Part shown: positions 18,702 through 27,071 of the stretch, one piece after another
Position numbering within the stretch: position 1 is the first letter of the stretch
Layout of the letters: each line of letters starts with the position of its first letter
Source: Parapedobacter sp035556095
GTDB taxonomy: Bacteria > Bacteroidota > Bacteroidia > Sphingobacteriales > Sphingobacteriaceae
Reading direction: 5' to 3'
Length of the DNA stretch: 64,000 nucleotides
Assembly (NCBI RefSeq): GCF_035556095.1
Contig: NZ_DATMFT010000032.1
Location: 62,001 to 126,000 of the forward strand
Made by a program: the position numbers and the translations under genes
Notes under the pieces: model-generated
What the model was told of the DNA's origin: nothing
Database searches by the model: none
Seen by the model: the letters and a program-made list of their open reading frames with translations, nothing else

Positions 18702-19331
18702 ATGGTAAACAAAACACGATTATTAATAGGTGCCTCGATATTAGTTGCCGCCGGGGTTCAGGGGCAAACGGAGTTCGGCCTGAAAGCGGGCGTTAATTTT
18801 CCGACGTACAGCTATGCCGATTCGGACGCGCTTTCCGACACGAAATCCTTCGTGAGTTTCTATTTGGCCGGATACTTAGACACCCGCATTGCTTCGGGAT
18901 TATATCTCCATCCTGAAGTTTCCCTGCAAGGGAAAGGAGGCAAATTGGTTGAAGCCGATTGGTTAGGCAGCGGTACGGTCATTCAAAAAACCATATGGCT
19001 CGATTTCCCGGTCAATTTATTGAGTAAAGTACCTGTAGGGAGCATAGGTAACGTATTTGCAGGGGCAGGCCCCTATATCGGGTTTGCCATGAACGGCACA
19101 AATAGCTATACGGATGGCGGTTCGGCAACAGCAGTAATCATTTATGACGATAACGCATTGAAAACCGTGGACTACGGCGTCAATTTCTTGGCAGGCTTTA
19201 AGTTAGGGAAAAGAGCTTCGTTAAACGCCAACTACCGACTAGGCTTGGCGAATGTAGCCGGGGCTACTTACAAATGGTCAGACAATATCAAAAATCGGGT
19301 TTTCTCGCTGGGCGTGGGCGTGGCACTTTAA
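18702..19331 (+). CDS. PorT-like outer-membrane beta-barrel protein
   Basis: A 209-residue protein with a signal peptide (LLIGASILVAAGVQGQ) and repeated amphipathic strands (TEFGLKAGVNFPTYSY, YLHPEVSLQGKGGKL, VFAGAGPYIGFAMNG, FSLGVGVAL at the end). This is the layout of the small PorT/OMP_b-brl_2 barrels of Bacteroidota, of which function is mostly unknown. It is the last gene of the Sus-like cluster before glpK and may share its transcript, although glpK has its own promoter. Confidence 0.8.
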   Translation: MVNKTRLLIGASILVAAGVQGQTEFGLKAGVNFPTYSYADSDALSDTKSFVSFYLAGYLDTRIASGLYLHPEVSLQGKGGKLVEADWLGSGTVIQKTIWLDFPVNLLSKVPVGSIGNVFAGAGPYIGFAMNGTNSYTDGGSATAVIIYDDNALKTVDYGVNFLAGFKLGKRASLNANYRLGLANVAGATYKWSDNIKNRVFSLGVGVAL

Positions 19332-19421
19332 CAATTGGATAAAATCCGATTCGCTGTAGTTACTTTCATTTGGTTTCATTTGATGGCAAAACAAGTAATC
19401 TTCGACTTTCTTTATATTCAA

Positions 19422-19452
19422 TTTGTTTTGAATCAAACATTTTTTAGCTTTG
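19422..19452 (+). promoter_or_regulatory. glpK(F) promoter
   Basis: TTTG at 19422-19425, a 19-bp spacer and TAGCTTTG at 19445-19452 match the Bacteroidota promoter consensus exactly. The predicted leader to the glpK start is about 120 nt, long enough for regulation. The CATAATCAT/ATGATTATG operator arms are not found here. Confidence 0.7.
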
Positions 19453-19577
19453 ACATCGCTTGCAATAGTTATGAACCCTATAAATCCAGCTATGTACCAC
19501 ACTCGAAGCAAAAATGCAAGGAATAGATAGCCTGGGACAAGGCGAGATAATCCGACAATCAATAAATTGAAAAACGT

Positions 19578-21062
19578 ATGAATTCATATATTTTAGCATT
19601 AGACCAAGGGACAACGAGCTCACGTGCCATTATTTTCGATCAAGGAGGACAAATTATTGCATTAGCTCAAAAGGAATTCAAGCAATATTACCCCCAATCG
19701 GGATGGGTGGAACACGACGCACAGGAAATATGGTCGAGCCAGCTCTCCGTCGCCACGGAAGCCGTGGCCAAGGCCGGATTAAAAGCTGCCTCCATCGCCG
19801 CAATAGGCATTACCAACCAACGGGAAACGGCGGTAATCTGGGATCGTGTCACCGGCCGGCCGATACACCCGGCGATTGTATGGCAGGACCGACGGACAGC
19901 CAGTTACTGCGATAAGCTGAAGGACCAAGGCCATACCGAGATGATCCGTGAAAAAACAGGTCTGCTCATCGATGCCTATTTTTCGGCCAGTAAAATAAAC
20001 TGGATATTAGACAACGTAGACGGTGCACGTGAGAAAGCCGAAAACGGCGAATTGGCATTCGGTACGGTAGATTCATGGTTGGTATGGAACCTCACGGGAG
20101 GGGAAAAGCATATCACCGATGCCACCAACGCCTCGCGTACCATGCTCTACAACATCAATACACTCAACTGGGATGACGAGCTATTGGCGCTCTTCGAAAT
20201 ACCCCGTAGCCTGTTGCCCGATGTCAGAAGCTCATCGGAAGTCTATGGGGAGACCGCCGCAAACATACTAGCGGCAAGAATCCCAATTGCCGGTATCGCA
20301 GGCGACCAGCACGCCGCGCTATTCGGTCAACTGTGCACCCAACCGGGCATGGTTAAAAACACCTATGGCACCGGGTGTTTCATGCTGATGAACATCGGCG
20401 AAAAGCCACTGTTATCCAAAAACAACCTGGTTACCACCATTGCCTGGAAACTGGGGGACACGGTTCATTACGCGCTTGAAGGCAGCATATTCATTGGTGG
20501 GGCAATCGTGCAGTGGCTGCGGGATGGGCTGGGCATTATTCGGAATTCGGCCGATGTGGAAGAGCTGGCGGCAAAAGTCAAAGACACCGACGGTGTTTAC
20601 CTGGTGCCGGCATTTGCCGGACTGGGTGCCCCCCACTGGGATCCCTATGCCCGCGGAACCATCGTTGGGCTTACCCGTGGCAGCAACGCTTCCCATATCG
20701 CACGTGCCGCATTGGAGGGCATTGCCTTCCAAACGGTAGATATCCTCCGGGCCATGGAAGCCGATGCACAGACCGAAATCAAGGAGTTGCGCGTAGATGG
20801 CGGGGCTACGGCGAATAACCTACTCCTCCAATTTCAATCCGATATCCTCCAAGCAAAAGTTGTACGGCCAAAAATTACAGAGACCACAGCACTTGGAGCT
20901 GCCTACTTAGCCGGGCTTGCTGTGGGGCTTTGGGAAAATACCGACAATATCCAAGATCAATGGCAGGTTGACCGGACATTCGATGCCGATAGCGCGTACG
21001 ATTCCGAATCGGCCATCCGCGGCTGGCACCGTGCTGTGGAGACGGCGAAAACATTTAAATAA
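19578..21062 (+). CDS. glpK: Glycerol kinase
   Basis: A 494-residue FGGY-family kinase that phosphorylates glycerol to sn-glycerol-3-phosphate. The N-terminal phosphate-binding motif is ALDQGTTSSRAIIFD. Other motifs are GITNQRETAVIWDR, AIVWQDRRT, GTVDSWLVWNLTGG, GIAGDQHAALFGQ, KNTYGTGCFMLMN and LRVDGGATANN, all of the GlpK subgroup. Length is normal. It is preceded by its own consensus promoter and followed after 56 bp by glpF. Its product feeds GlpD, encoded 10 kb upstream across the Sus-like operon. Confidence 0.97.
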   Translation: MNSYILALDQGTTSSRAIIFDQGGQIIALAQKEFKQYYPQSGWVEHDAQEIWSSQLSVATEAVAKAGLKAASIAAIGITNQRETAVIWDRVTGRPIHPAIVWQDRRTASYCDKLKDQGHTEMIREKTGLLIDAYFSASKINWILDNVDGAREKAENGELAFGTVDSWLVWNLTGGEKHITDATNASRTMLYNINTLNWDDELLALFEIPRSLLPDVRSSSEVYGETAANILAARIPIAGIAGDQHAALFGQLCTQPGMVKNTYGTGCFMLMNIGEKPLLSKNNLVTTIAWKLGDTVHYALEGSIFIGGAIVQWLRDGLGIIRNSADVEELAAKVKDTDGVYLVPAFAGLGAPHWDPYARGTIVGLTRGSNASHIARAALEGIAFQTVDILRAMEADAQTEIKELRVDGGATANNLLLQFQSDILQAKVVRPKITETTALGAAYLAGLAVGLWENTDNIQDQWQVDRTFDADSAYDSESAIRGWHRAVETAKTFK

Positions 21063-21118
21063 TCGTAAGCACGTGTTAACCGATTAGCCACGAATAACTA
21101 ATTACTAACGACTAATTT

Positions 21119-21853
21119 ATGACACCATTTATTGCAGAGATCATCGGCACCGGGTTCCTTATCCTCTTAGGGGGCGGTGTGGTAGCCAACGTCGTATTGA
21201 AAGGCACGAAGGGCAACAATAGCGGTTGGATCGTGATTACAACCGCATGGGCACTTGGCGTTTTCGTAGGTGTAGTGATTGCCGGGCCTTACAGCGGGGC
21301 ACACCTCAATCCGGCAGTCACGTTAGCCATGTGGATGACCGGAGCAGTCGACACTGTGGATGCACTGTTGTTTGTCGTGGCCCAGTTCATTGGCGCTATG
21401 ATCGGGGCTTTCGTGGTATGGTTAATGTATCAGGACCATTTTAAGGCAACGGACGATGCCGGAGCGAAACAAGCGGTTTTTTGCACCGCGCCCGCTATTC
21501 GTAATTTACCGGTGAATCTCCTCAGCGAAGTGGTCGGCACATTCGTGCTCCTGTTTACGATCTTTTACTTTACAGATGCCGAACTGAGCACCGATCAGGT
21601 CACCCCCATCGGATTGGGGTCTATCGGCGCCATCCCTGTTGCCTTTTTAGTATGGGTTATCGGTTTGGCATTGGGGGGCACCACCGGCTATGCGATCAAT
21701 CCAGCGCGTGACCTGGGCCCCCGTATCATCCATGCGGTGCTACCCATACGGGATAAAGCCGGGTTCAACGCATCTTACGCATGGGTTCCCGTGGTTGGCC
21801 CCCTATTAGGCGCTGCCTTAGCAGCGGGATTGTACCTGGTATTGGGTGTGTAG
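21119..21853 (+). CDS. glpF: Glycerol uptake facilitator (aquaglyceroporin)
   Basis: A 244-residue MIP-family channel with six hydrophobic segments and the two pore half-helices HLNPAVTL and AINPARDLGPR. The Asp directly after the second NPAR marks the glycerol-conducting subgroup, against water-only aquaporins. It passes glycerol through the inner membrane by facilitated diffusion, trapped by GlpK. It lies 56 bp after glpK, and the two are probably one operon. Confidence 0.95.
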   Translation: MTPFIAEIIGTGFLILLGGGVVANVVLKGTKGNNSGWIVITTAWALGVFVGVVIAGPYSGAHLNPAVTLAMWMTGAVDTVDALLFVVAQFIGAMIGAFVVWLMYQDHFKATDDAGAKQAVFCTAPAIRNLPVNLLSEVVGTFVLLFTIFYFTDAELSTDQVTPIGLGSIGAIPVAFLVWVIGLALGGTTGYAINPARDLGPRIIHAVLPIRDKAGFNASYAWVPVVGPLLGAALAAGLYLVLGV

Positions 21854-21944
21854 CAGCAGCAATGCGCGTATTGCCCCTCCATGTACGCACATGGACCGCG
21901 TGGAACGTGCGAATGACTAGTCAGTATCAAAAGGAGAATGATTG

Positions 21945-24431
21945 ATGGAAAACCGAAGGGATTTCTTAAAAAAATTAACCGTACTCGCGGGCGCAACGGG
22001 CGTGGCAACCGGTATCCCACCCGCCATCCAACGTGCGTTAGCCATCCCCCCCATCCCCGGAAGCACCTTCTTGGATGCGGAACATATTGTCATCCTGATG
22101 CAGGAAAACCGTTCGTTCGACCATGCGCTGGGGACACTGAAGGGCGTACGCGGGTTCAACGACCCCCGGTACGTATCGCTGCCAAATGGCAATCCGGTAT
22201 GGTTCCAATCCGACCGGAAGGGCAACACATACGCCCCTTTCCGCCTCAACCTGCGGGACACAAAAGCCACTTGGATGGGTGCGGTGCCACATTCAAGGGC
22301 TAGCCAAGTAGACGCCTTTAACGATGGCCGCCACGACAACTGGATCGAAGCGAAAAAACGTGGCGGCACATTGGGAGATATCCCCCTTACCATGGGTTAC
22401 TACAATCGTGCGGATATTCCTTTTAATTATGCGCTTGCCGAGGCCTTCACCGTCTGTGATCAGAATTTCTGCTCGGGCATGACGAGTACCTGGCCCAACC
22501 GGTTCTTTTTTTGGACCGGCACGATAAGGGAAGAACAGACACCCAACAGCAAATGGTGGATACGGAACGACCTCGGTTTGGGACAGGGCCGTTGGAAAAC
22601 ATTCCCCGAACGCCTTGAAGACGCGGGCGTCAGCTGGCGGATTTACCAAAATGACGTGACCTGCGGCGGAGGCTTCGTAGGCGATGAGCGCTCCTGGTTA
22701 GCCAATTTCGGGTGCAATCCGCTGGAGCGGTTTGAGCGATATCACGTACAATTCACCTCGCGCTACCTAACCGGCTTCCGACGCCAATTACACGAGCTTC
22801 CGGAGGAAATCAACGAGCTCCGAAAACAGCTAGCCAAACTCCAACCGGGAGATGACGCCCACAGCAAAGCCCAAAAAGCACTGGAGAATAAAACAGATGC
22901 CCTCGCAAAAGCGCAGCAAGAAGTAAGGCTGTGGGCCGCGGAAAATTTCGACAAGCTCAATGAAACTGAAAAGAACCTCTTCCAAAAAGCCTTTACGACC
23001 AACCAAGAAGACCCGGACTTTCATAGCCTGGATGTCTTAACATATACCGACGAAGCCGGAAATAAGCGGGAACTCACCGTACCGAAAGGAGATATCTTAC
23101 ATGCCTTTCGGAAAGACGTCGCGGCCGGAACTTTGCCGACCGTATCGTGGATGGTGCCCGCCGAAAAATATTCCGACCATCCCACCGCACCGTGGTATGG
23201 CTCTTGGTATGTATCGGAGATCATGGACACCTTAACCAAGAATCCAGAAGTATGGAAAAAGACCATCTTAATCATGACGTATGACGAGAACGATGGCTAC
23301 TTTGACCACATCCCGCCATTCATACCGCCAAATCCAACTAAGAAAAACAGCGGCAAATGCTCCCAGGGCATCGATCCGCGTATCGAATATACGTCGCTTG
23401 AGCAGGAGCTAGCGGAAGGGAAGAAAAAGAACGATGCCCGTGGCGCTGCCATGGGCCTGGGCTACCGTGTACCCCTGATCATCGCGTCGCCATGGACAAC
23501 GGGGGGGCATGTCTGTTCGCAAGTATTCAATCACACCTCCACATTACAATTTCTGGAAACCTTCGTCAATCAAAAGTTCAAGGCAAACATTCGAGAAGAA
23601 AACATCAGTGCGTGGCGGCGGACCATATGCGGAAACCTAACCGCTGCGTTTCTACCGGCAGACAAACGGGATGACGCGGGGAACTTACCGTTTATCCAAC
23701 GGGACGCTTACCTGACTGGTATCCATCAGGCCCAGTTCCGTGATGTCCCCAACAGCTTCCGTAATCTAGGAGCGTATGAGTTGTCCGGTGCAAAGGCCCG
23801 TCCTTGGAATTTATCCGATATGCCGCAACAAGAACCGGGAATCAAACCTGCATCAGCGATACCTTATGAACCATATGCCGATCTAATAGCCAATGGCAAC
23901 GGGGTAACGCTAAGCCTCGCGGCAGGAAACGCATTTTTCGGAGTGCAAAGTGCCGGGATACCGTTCACTGTGTATCACGGCCCCAATATCCGCTCGTATG
24001 CCGTAGTTGCCGGCGACCGGCTTACCGATGACTTCGAGATCGGCACGAATGGCTATGATATTAAAATAAATGGCCCCAATGGCTTCTATCGCCACTTCAA
24101 TGGTCCTGGCGTTCCCGATCTCGCCGTGGAACTACGTTATCATACGGTCAACGGCCGGCCTACGGGAAATGTATCCCTGGCACTGACAAACCGCAGCAAT
24201 GCCCCCACAACCGTTCATATAAAAGACAATGCGTACAATAGGCCTGCCTTGGTCCAAGCATTGGGCGTAGGTGGCACTGAAACAATCGTTTTACCGCTTG
24301 TGGACAGCCATAACTGGTATGATTTGACGGTTACTGTAGTGTCAAACCCCGCGACTTCGTGGAAATATGCCGGGCGGGTGGAAACAGGGAAAACAGGTTT
24401 TACAGACCCGCAGATGGGACATTTGACTTAG
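21945..24431 (+). CDS. plcC: Phosphocholine-type phospholipase C, Tat-exported
   Basis: An 828-residue enzyme of the bacterial phosphoesterase/PLC family. It hydrolyses phosphatidylcholine-type lipids to diacylglycerol and the phosphorylated head group. ATG at 21945 is chosen over an in-frame TTG at 21942 because AAGGAG (21931-21936) sits 8 bp before it, a rare clear Shine-Dalgarno for this phylum. The N-terminus has a Tat signal (RRDFLKK then a hydrophobic stretch). EHIVILMQENRSFDH is the family active-site start, with MTSTWPNR and MTYDENDGYFDH later. Two C-terminal repeats of the bacterial PLC C-terminal type follow. An unusual charged coiled-coil-like insertion covers about residues 285-345. 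Co-oriented with glpKF, 91 bp behind glpF. Confidence 0.9.
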   Translation: MENRRDFLKKLTVLAGATGVATGIPPAIQRALAIPPIPGSTFLDAEHIVILMQENRSFDHALGTLKGVRGFNDPRYVSLPNGNPVWFQSDRKGNTYAPFRLNLRDTKATWMGAVPHSRASQVDAFNDGRHDNWIEAKKRGGTLGDIPLTMGYYNRADIPFNYALAEAFTVCDQNFCSGMTSTWPNRFFFWTGTIREEQTPNSKWWIRNDLGLGQGRWKTFPERLEDAGVSWRIYQNDVTCGGGFVGDERSWLANFGCNPLERFERYHVQFTSRYLTGFRRQLHELPEEINELRKQLAKLQPGDDAHSKAQKALENKTDALAKAQQEVRLWAAENFDKLNETEKNLFQKAFTTNQEDPDFHSLDVLTYTDEAGNKRELTVPKGDILHAFRKDVAAGTLPTVSWMVPAEKYSDHPTAPWYGSWYVSEIMDTLTKNPEVWKKTILIMTYDENDGYFDHIPPFIPPNPTKKNSGKCSQGIDPRIEYTSLEQELAEGKKKNDARGAAMGLGYRVPLIIASPWTTGGHVCSQVFNHTSTLQFLETFVNQKFKANIREENISAWRRTICGNLTAAFLPADKRDDAGNLPFIQRDAYLTGIHQAQFRDVPNSFRNLGAYELSGAKARPWNLSDMPQQEPGIKPASAIPYEPYADLIANGNGVTLSLAAGNAFFGVQSAGIPFTVYHGPNIRSYAVVAGDRLTDDFEIGTNGYDIKINGPNGFYRHFNGPGVPDLAVELRYHTVNGRPTGNVSLALTNRSNAPTTVHIKDNAYNRPALVQALGVGGTETIVLPLVDSHNWYDLTVTVVSNPATSWKYAGRVETGKTGFTDPQMGHLT

Positions 24432-24444
24432 CGAACCCTCGGCA

Positions 24445-25398
24445 TTAGCATGCCAATATCCGCCGTACGGGGACCTCGCCTGCAAAATAATTTACCAGAT
24501 GCCTACCCTCTCCATGAACGGTCCAGATTTCACGTGGCTTTACCGCCGCGATGTAACGCAAAATGTCGTTCCAATCCACATGGTCGGAAATGTATAACGG
24601 TAGGTCATTCTGGCGCTGCAAGCGCTCCCAACCCGATGCAAACATCCGGATGAAAGGCGTAGCTCGAACATAACTATTGAATGCCAGTGGCGGGACCAGA
24701 TAAACATGATGGCCGGTACCATTTGTCAGTAATCGCCTATCGTAAGGCTCGTACCGCAAATGAGAGGTCCCCAGCGAACCATACAATCGGTGGAAGGGCA
24801 AAACGCCGTGGTGAACCAACACCCGCCTGTCGGGGCAATGCTTATTCAGCAGTGAGGTAAGCCGTTGGGCCTTTCCCAATACGTACGTGCCAATCAGGAT
24901 ATGGTGGGGGATATCGTTTATCTTCGATATCTCCGCAATCGGGTCGGGATGCGATATCTTTGGATCGGCGAATGTACTTTCCGTAATCAACACATCCGCT
25001 TGCACGATTTCGAGCGGTTCGCAGGTATCATCGGCCTGTAGTTTATAATCGCCGGTAAATAAATAGGTGATGCCTCGATAAACCATCTCCACCTGGGCCG
25101 ACCCCAACATGTGGCCGGCGGGTATGAAACGAAGTGTCACATCCCCCATGAAAAACGGCTGCTGATAGGGAACCTCCACGAAGTTGCGGGCAGCCTGCTG
25201 GCGGTAGCGGTACCGGATGAAGCTCGCCGTGGGTAGCGTACAGAAAACAGTATCTTGTCCGCGACTCGCATGGTCGGCATGGGCATGGGTCACTACCGCG
25301 CGCCGTACAGGCAACATCGGGTCAATGAAAAAGTCGCCGTACTTGCAGTAATAGCCTTCTGCACGTTGAACAAGGAAATCAGGCGCAATATCCTCCAT
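24445..25398 (-). CDS. Ligase-associated-type DNA exonuclease (metallo-beta-lactamase fold)
   Basis: A 317-residue beta-CASP-like metallo-beta-lactamase protein. The metal-binding motif is THAHADHAS near residue 40, with FIPAGHMLGSAQV, FTGDYKLQADDTCE and DVLITESTFADP following. The C-terminal IWTVHGEG supplies the last ligand. This matches the ligase-associated DNA exonuclease family (DR2417-like, TIGR04122), usually encoded beside an ATP-dependent DNA ligase and helicase; neither partner is visible here. It overlaps coaE by one base (TAATG), so it is translated as the last gene of cdaR-coaE-exo. The nuclease role is from family knowledge. Confidence 0.75.
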   Translation of the reverse strand: MEDIAPDFLVQRAEGYYCKYGDFFIDPMLPVRRAVVTHAHADHASRGQDTVFCTLPTASFIRYRYRQQAARNFVEVPYQQPFFMGDVTLRFIPAGHMLGSAQVEMVYRGITYLFTGDYKLQADDTCEPLEIVQADVLITESTFADPKISHPDPIAEISKINDIPHHILIGTYVLGKAQRLTSLLNKHCPDRRVLVHHGVLPFHRLYGSLGTSHLRYEPYDRRLLTNGTGHHVYLVPPLAFNSYVRATPFIRMFASGWERLQRQNDLPLYISDHVDWNDILRYIAAVKPREIWTVHGEGRHLVNYFAGEVPVRRILAC

Positions 25399-25994
25399 TA
25401 CGATTGCTTTGAGCGGAAAAAACGGTCGAGCGCTAATACCTGCGGTATAACCGGTTGGCTACCATCGTTTACAATCGTAAAATCAGCGAGTTTTGCCTTT
25501 TGCTCATCCGGCCACTGCCGTTGCATGCGCAAGCGTACCTCTTGGGGGGTAACCCCATCACGCTGTACCACCCGTGCTATCCGTGTTGCCTCCGGCGCAG
25601 TAACCAGAATCGTATAATCATTTAATTTGAACGAGCCACTTTCAAACAGCAATGCCGCTTCCTTAATGCTATATGGCGCATCTTGGTTGTTTGCCCACAC
25701 TTCCCCCGCCTGTATGGCCACCGGGTGGACCAGCCCATTCAATACCGCTAACCGCTCCGCATCGTTGAATACCTGACTAGCCAGGTAACCGCGGTTCAGC
25801 GTACCGTCGCCATGGTAGGCCTCGTCACCAAATTCTGCGCGTATGGCTGCAATAAGCTCCGCATCGGTAGCCATCAGCCGTTTTGCTTCACGGTCTGCAT
25901 CAAAGACCGGTATCCCCAAGGTGTGGAATATCTTGCAAATAACAGATTTCCCGCTACCGATTCCGCCGGTAACCCCTACTTTTATTGGTGGCAT
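25398..25994 (-). CDS. coaE: Dephospho-CoA kinase
   Basis: A 198-residue P-loop kinase for the last step of coenzyme A synthesis, ATP-dependent phosphorylation of dephospho-CoA. Walker A is GVTGGIGSGKSVICKIF at the N-terminus, followed by GIPVFDADREAKRLM and the typical VFNDAERLAVLNGLVHP and KEAALLFESGS. Length is normal. It sits between cdaR (19-bp gap) and the exonuclease gene (1-base overlap) on the minus strand. Confidence 0.96.
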   Translation of the reverse strand: MPPIKVGVTGGIGSGKSVICKIFHTLGIPVFDADREAKRLMATDAELIAAIRAEFGDEAYHGDGTLNRGYLASQVFNDAERLAVLNGLVHPVAIQAGEVWANNQDAPYSIKEAALLFESGSFKLNDYTILVTAPEATRIARVVQRDGVTPQEVRLRMQRQWPDEQKAKLADFTIVNDGSQPVIPQVLALDRFFRSKQS

Positions 25995-26013
25995 ACTATG
26001 CTAATTAAAACCG

Positions 26014-26961
26014 TTACCTACGGACAAAAAAATCGATATTCTGGGGCTCCACCCTTATCATTTTACAGTACTCGGGCTTTTTCGTAATGATGACCGGTAG
26101 GTTCTTGATATCGTCCTCCACCCAATCATCCATGTTGACCACCGCTTCAAACGCACCTGCGGTCACCTTCGTGAAATCCCTCAAGGACACCATTACGGTA
26201 AGCCTTACCTTGCCCGGAAGCAACTTCACGGAACTGAACTGGTTCCCGTTTTCTACCTTCAAAGGCACTTCCAATATTTTCTCGGTGACCTCTCCTACCG
26301 GTATATCCACTTCCACGGCTGTGGGATATACACTGATATTGGCGCGCTGATTATGTTTTAAGTGGACAACCGTGTGCAGGTCTCCATTCACGTTTGACGC
26401 CCGGATGGTATCGGTTTCCCATTGTTCAATCTGGACGACGTCGTCCAGTGGACCGGTAATCGTAACGAATTCGGGCGACACACGCAGTTCATCGATAATA
26501 TCGTATTGCTTTTGGAACTGTAGGCGATGCAACGCTTTCACCGGCACTTTGCGCTCGGTCTGCTTGGAAAAATCGAAATACAAGGTGTCCGGTGATACTG
26601 AAATCACACGCTTGTTGGCCGGGAACTGCCGGTTAATAAACCCCAGTTGATTGGCAAAGACCACCCAGTTTCGGCTACGAAGACCACTAAGATCCACCTG
26701 GATCACTTCGGCTGTCGACTGGAAGCTTGAAAACAGCAACTGCCAACCGTTCGCCTCCAAACGTACATTTACCGTATCAGACTGCAGCGGGTGGAAGGCC
26801 CTATTGTCTGGCGCATTTACATACTGCATGCTCGCTTTGATGGTATAAACGTAATTGCTCGATACGGCAAACAACGCCCAAGCGAGAAAAGAAAAGATGA
26901 CACATTTTGCAAAAATGCTCAGTTTCCGTCGTTGTGTTTTGTTTAAATTCAATACCGGCAT
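26014..26961 (-). CDS. cdaR: YbbR-domain protein (CdaR-like)
   Basis: A 315-residue protein with one N-terminal membrane helix (CVIFSFLAWALFAVSSNYVYT) and an extracytoplasmic part made of YbbR-type beta repeats (VTITGPLDDVVQIEQWETD, TAVEVDIPVGEVTEKILEVPL). In Firmicutes such proteins regulate the diadenylate cyclase CdaA; the YbbR-coaE arrangement seen here is common in Bacteroidota. CdaA itself is not in the window, so the symbol rests on domain type only. It is the first gene of a three-gene operon with a consensus promoter just upstream. Confidence 0.8.
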   Translation of the reverse strand: MPVLNLNKTQRRKLSIFAKCVIFSFLAWALFAVSSNYVYTIKASMQYVNAPDNRAFHPLQSDTVNVRLEANGWQLLFSSFQSTAEVIQVDLSGLRSRNWVVFANQLGFINRQFPANKRVISVSPDTLYFDFSKQTERKVPVKALHRLQFQKQYDIIDELRVSPEFVTITGPLDDVVQIEQWETDTIRASNVNGDLHTVVHLKHNQRANISVYPTAVEVDIPVGEVTEKILEVPLKVENGNQFSSVKLLPGKVRLTVMVSLRDFTKVTAGAFEAVVNMDDWVEDDIKNLPVIITKKPEYCKMIRVEPQNIDFFVRR

Positions 26962-26973
26962 GCGCTAAAACAA

Positions 26974-27004
26974 CAAACTTAGCAAAACTTGGGTGTTTTT
27001 ACAA
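26974..27004 (-). promoter_or_regulatory. Promoter of the cdaR-coaE-exonuclease operon
   Basis: Read on the minus strand, TTG (plus 27002-27004), a 20-bp spacer and TAAGTTTG (plus 26974-26981) fit the Bacteroidota consensus. The box ends 12 bp before the cdaR start codon, so the leader is very short. Confidence 0.65.
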
Positions 27005-27010
27005 TCATTT

Positions 27011-27048
27011 AAAAAAGCCGTCCCGGCAATATTCCGGAGACGGCTTTT
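27011..27048 (-). terminator. Rho-independent terminator of acnA
   Basis: A strong stem (AAAGCCGTC pairing with GACGGCTTT, plus an inner CCGG pair) followed on the minus strand by six T residues, 23 bp after the acnA stop codon. Confidence 0.85.
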
Positions 27049-27071
27049 CGTTTAGTTTAGTTAGCTTTTGC

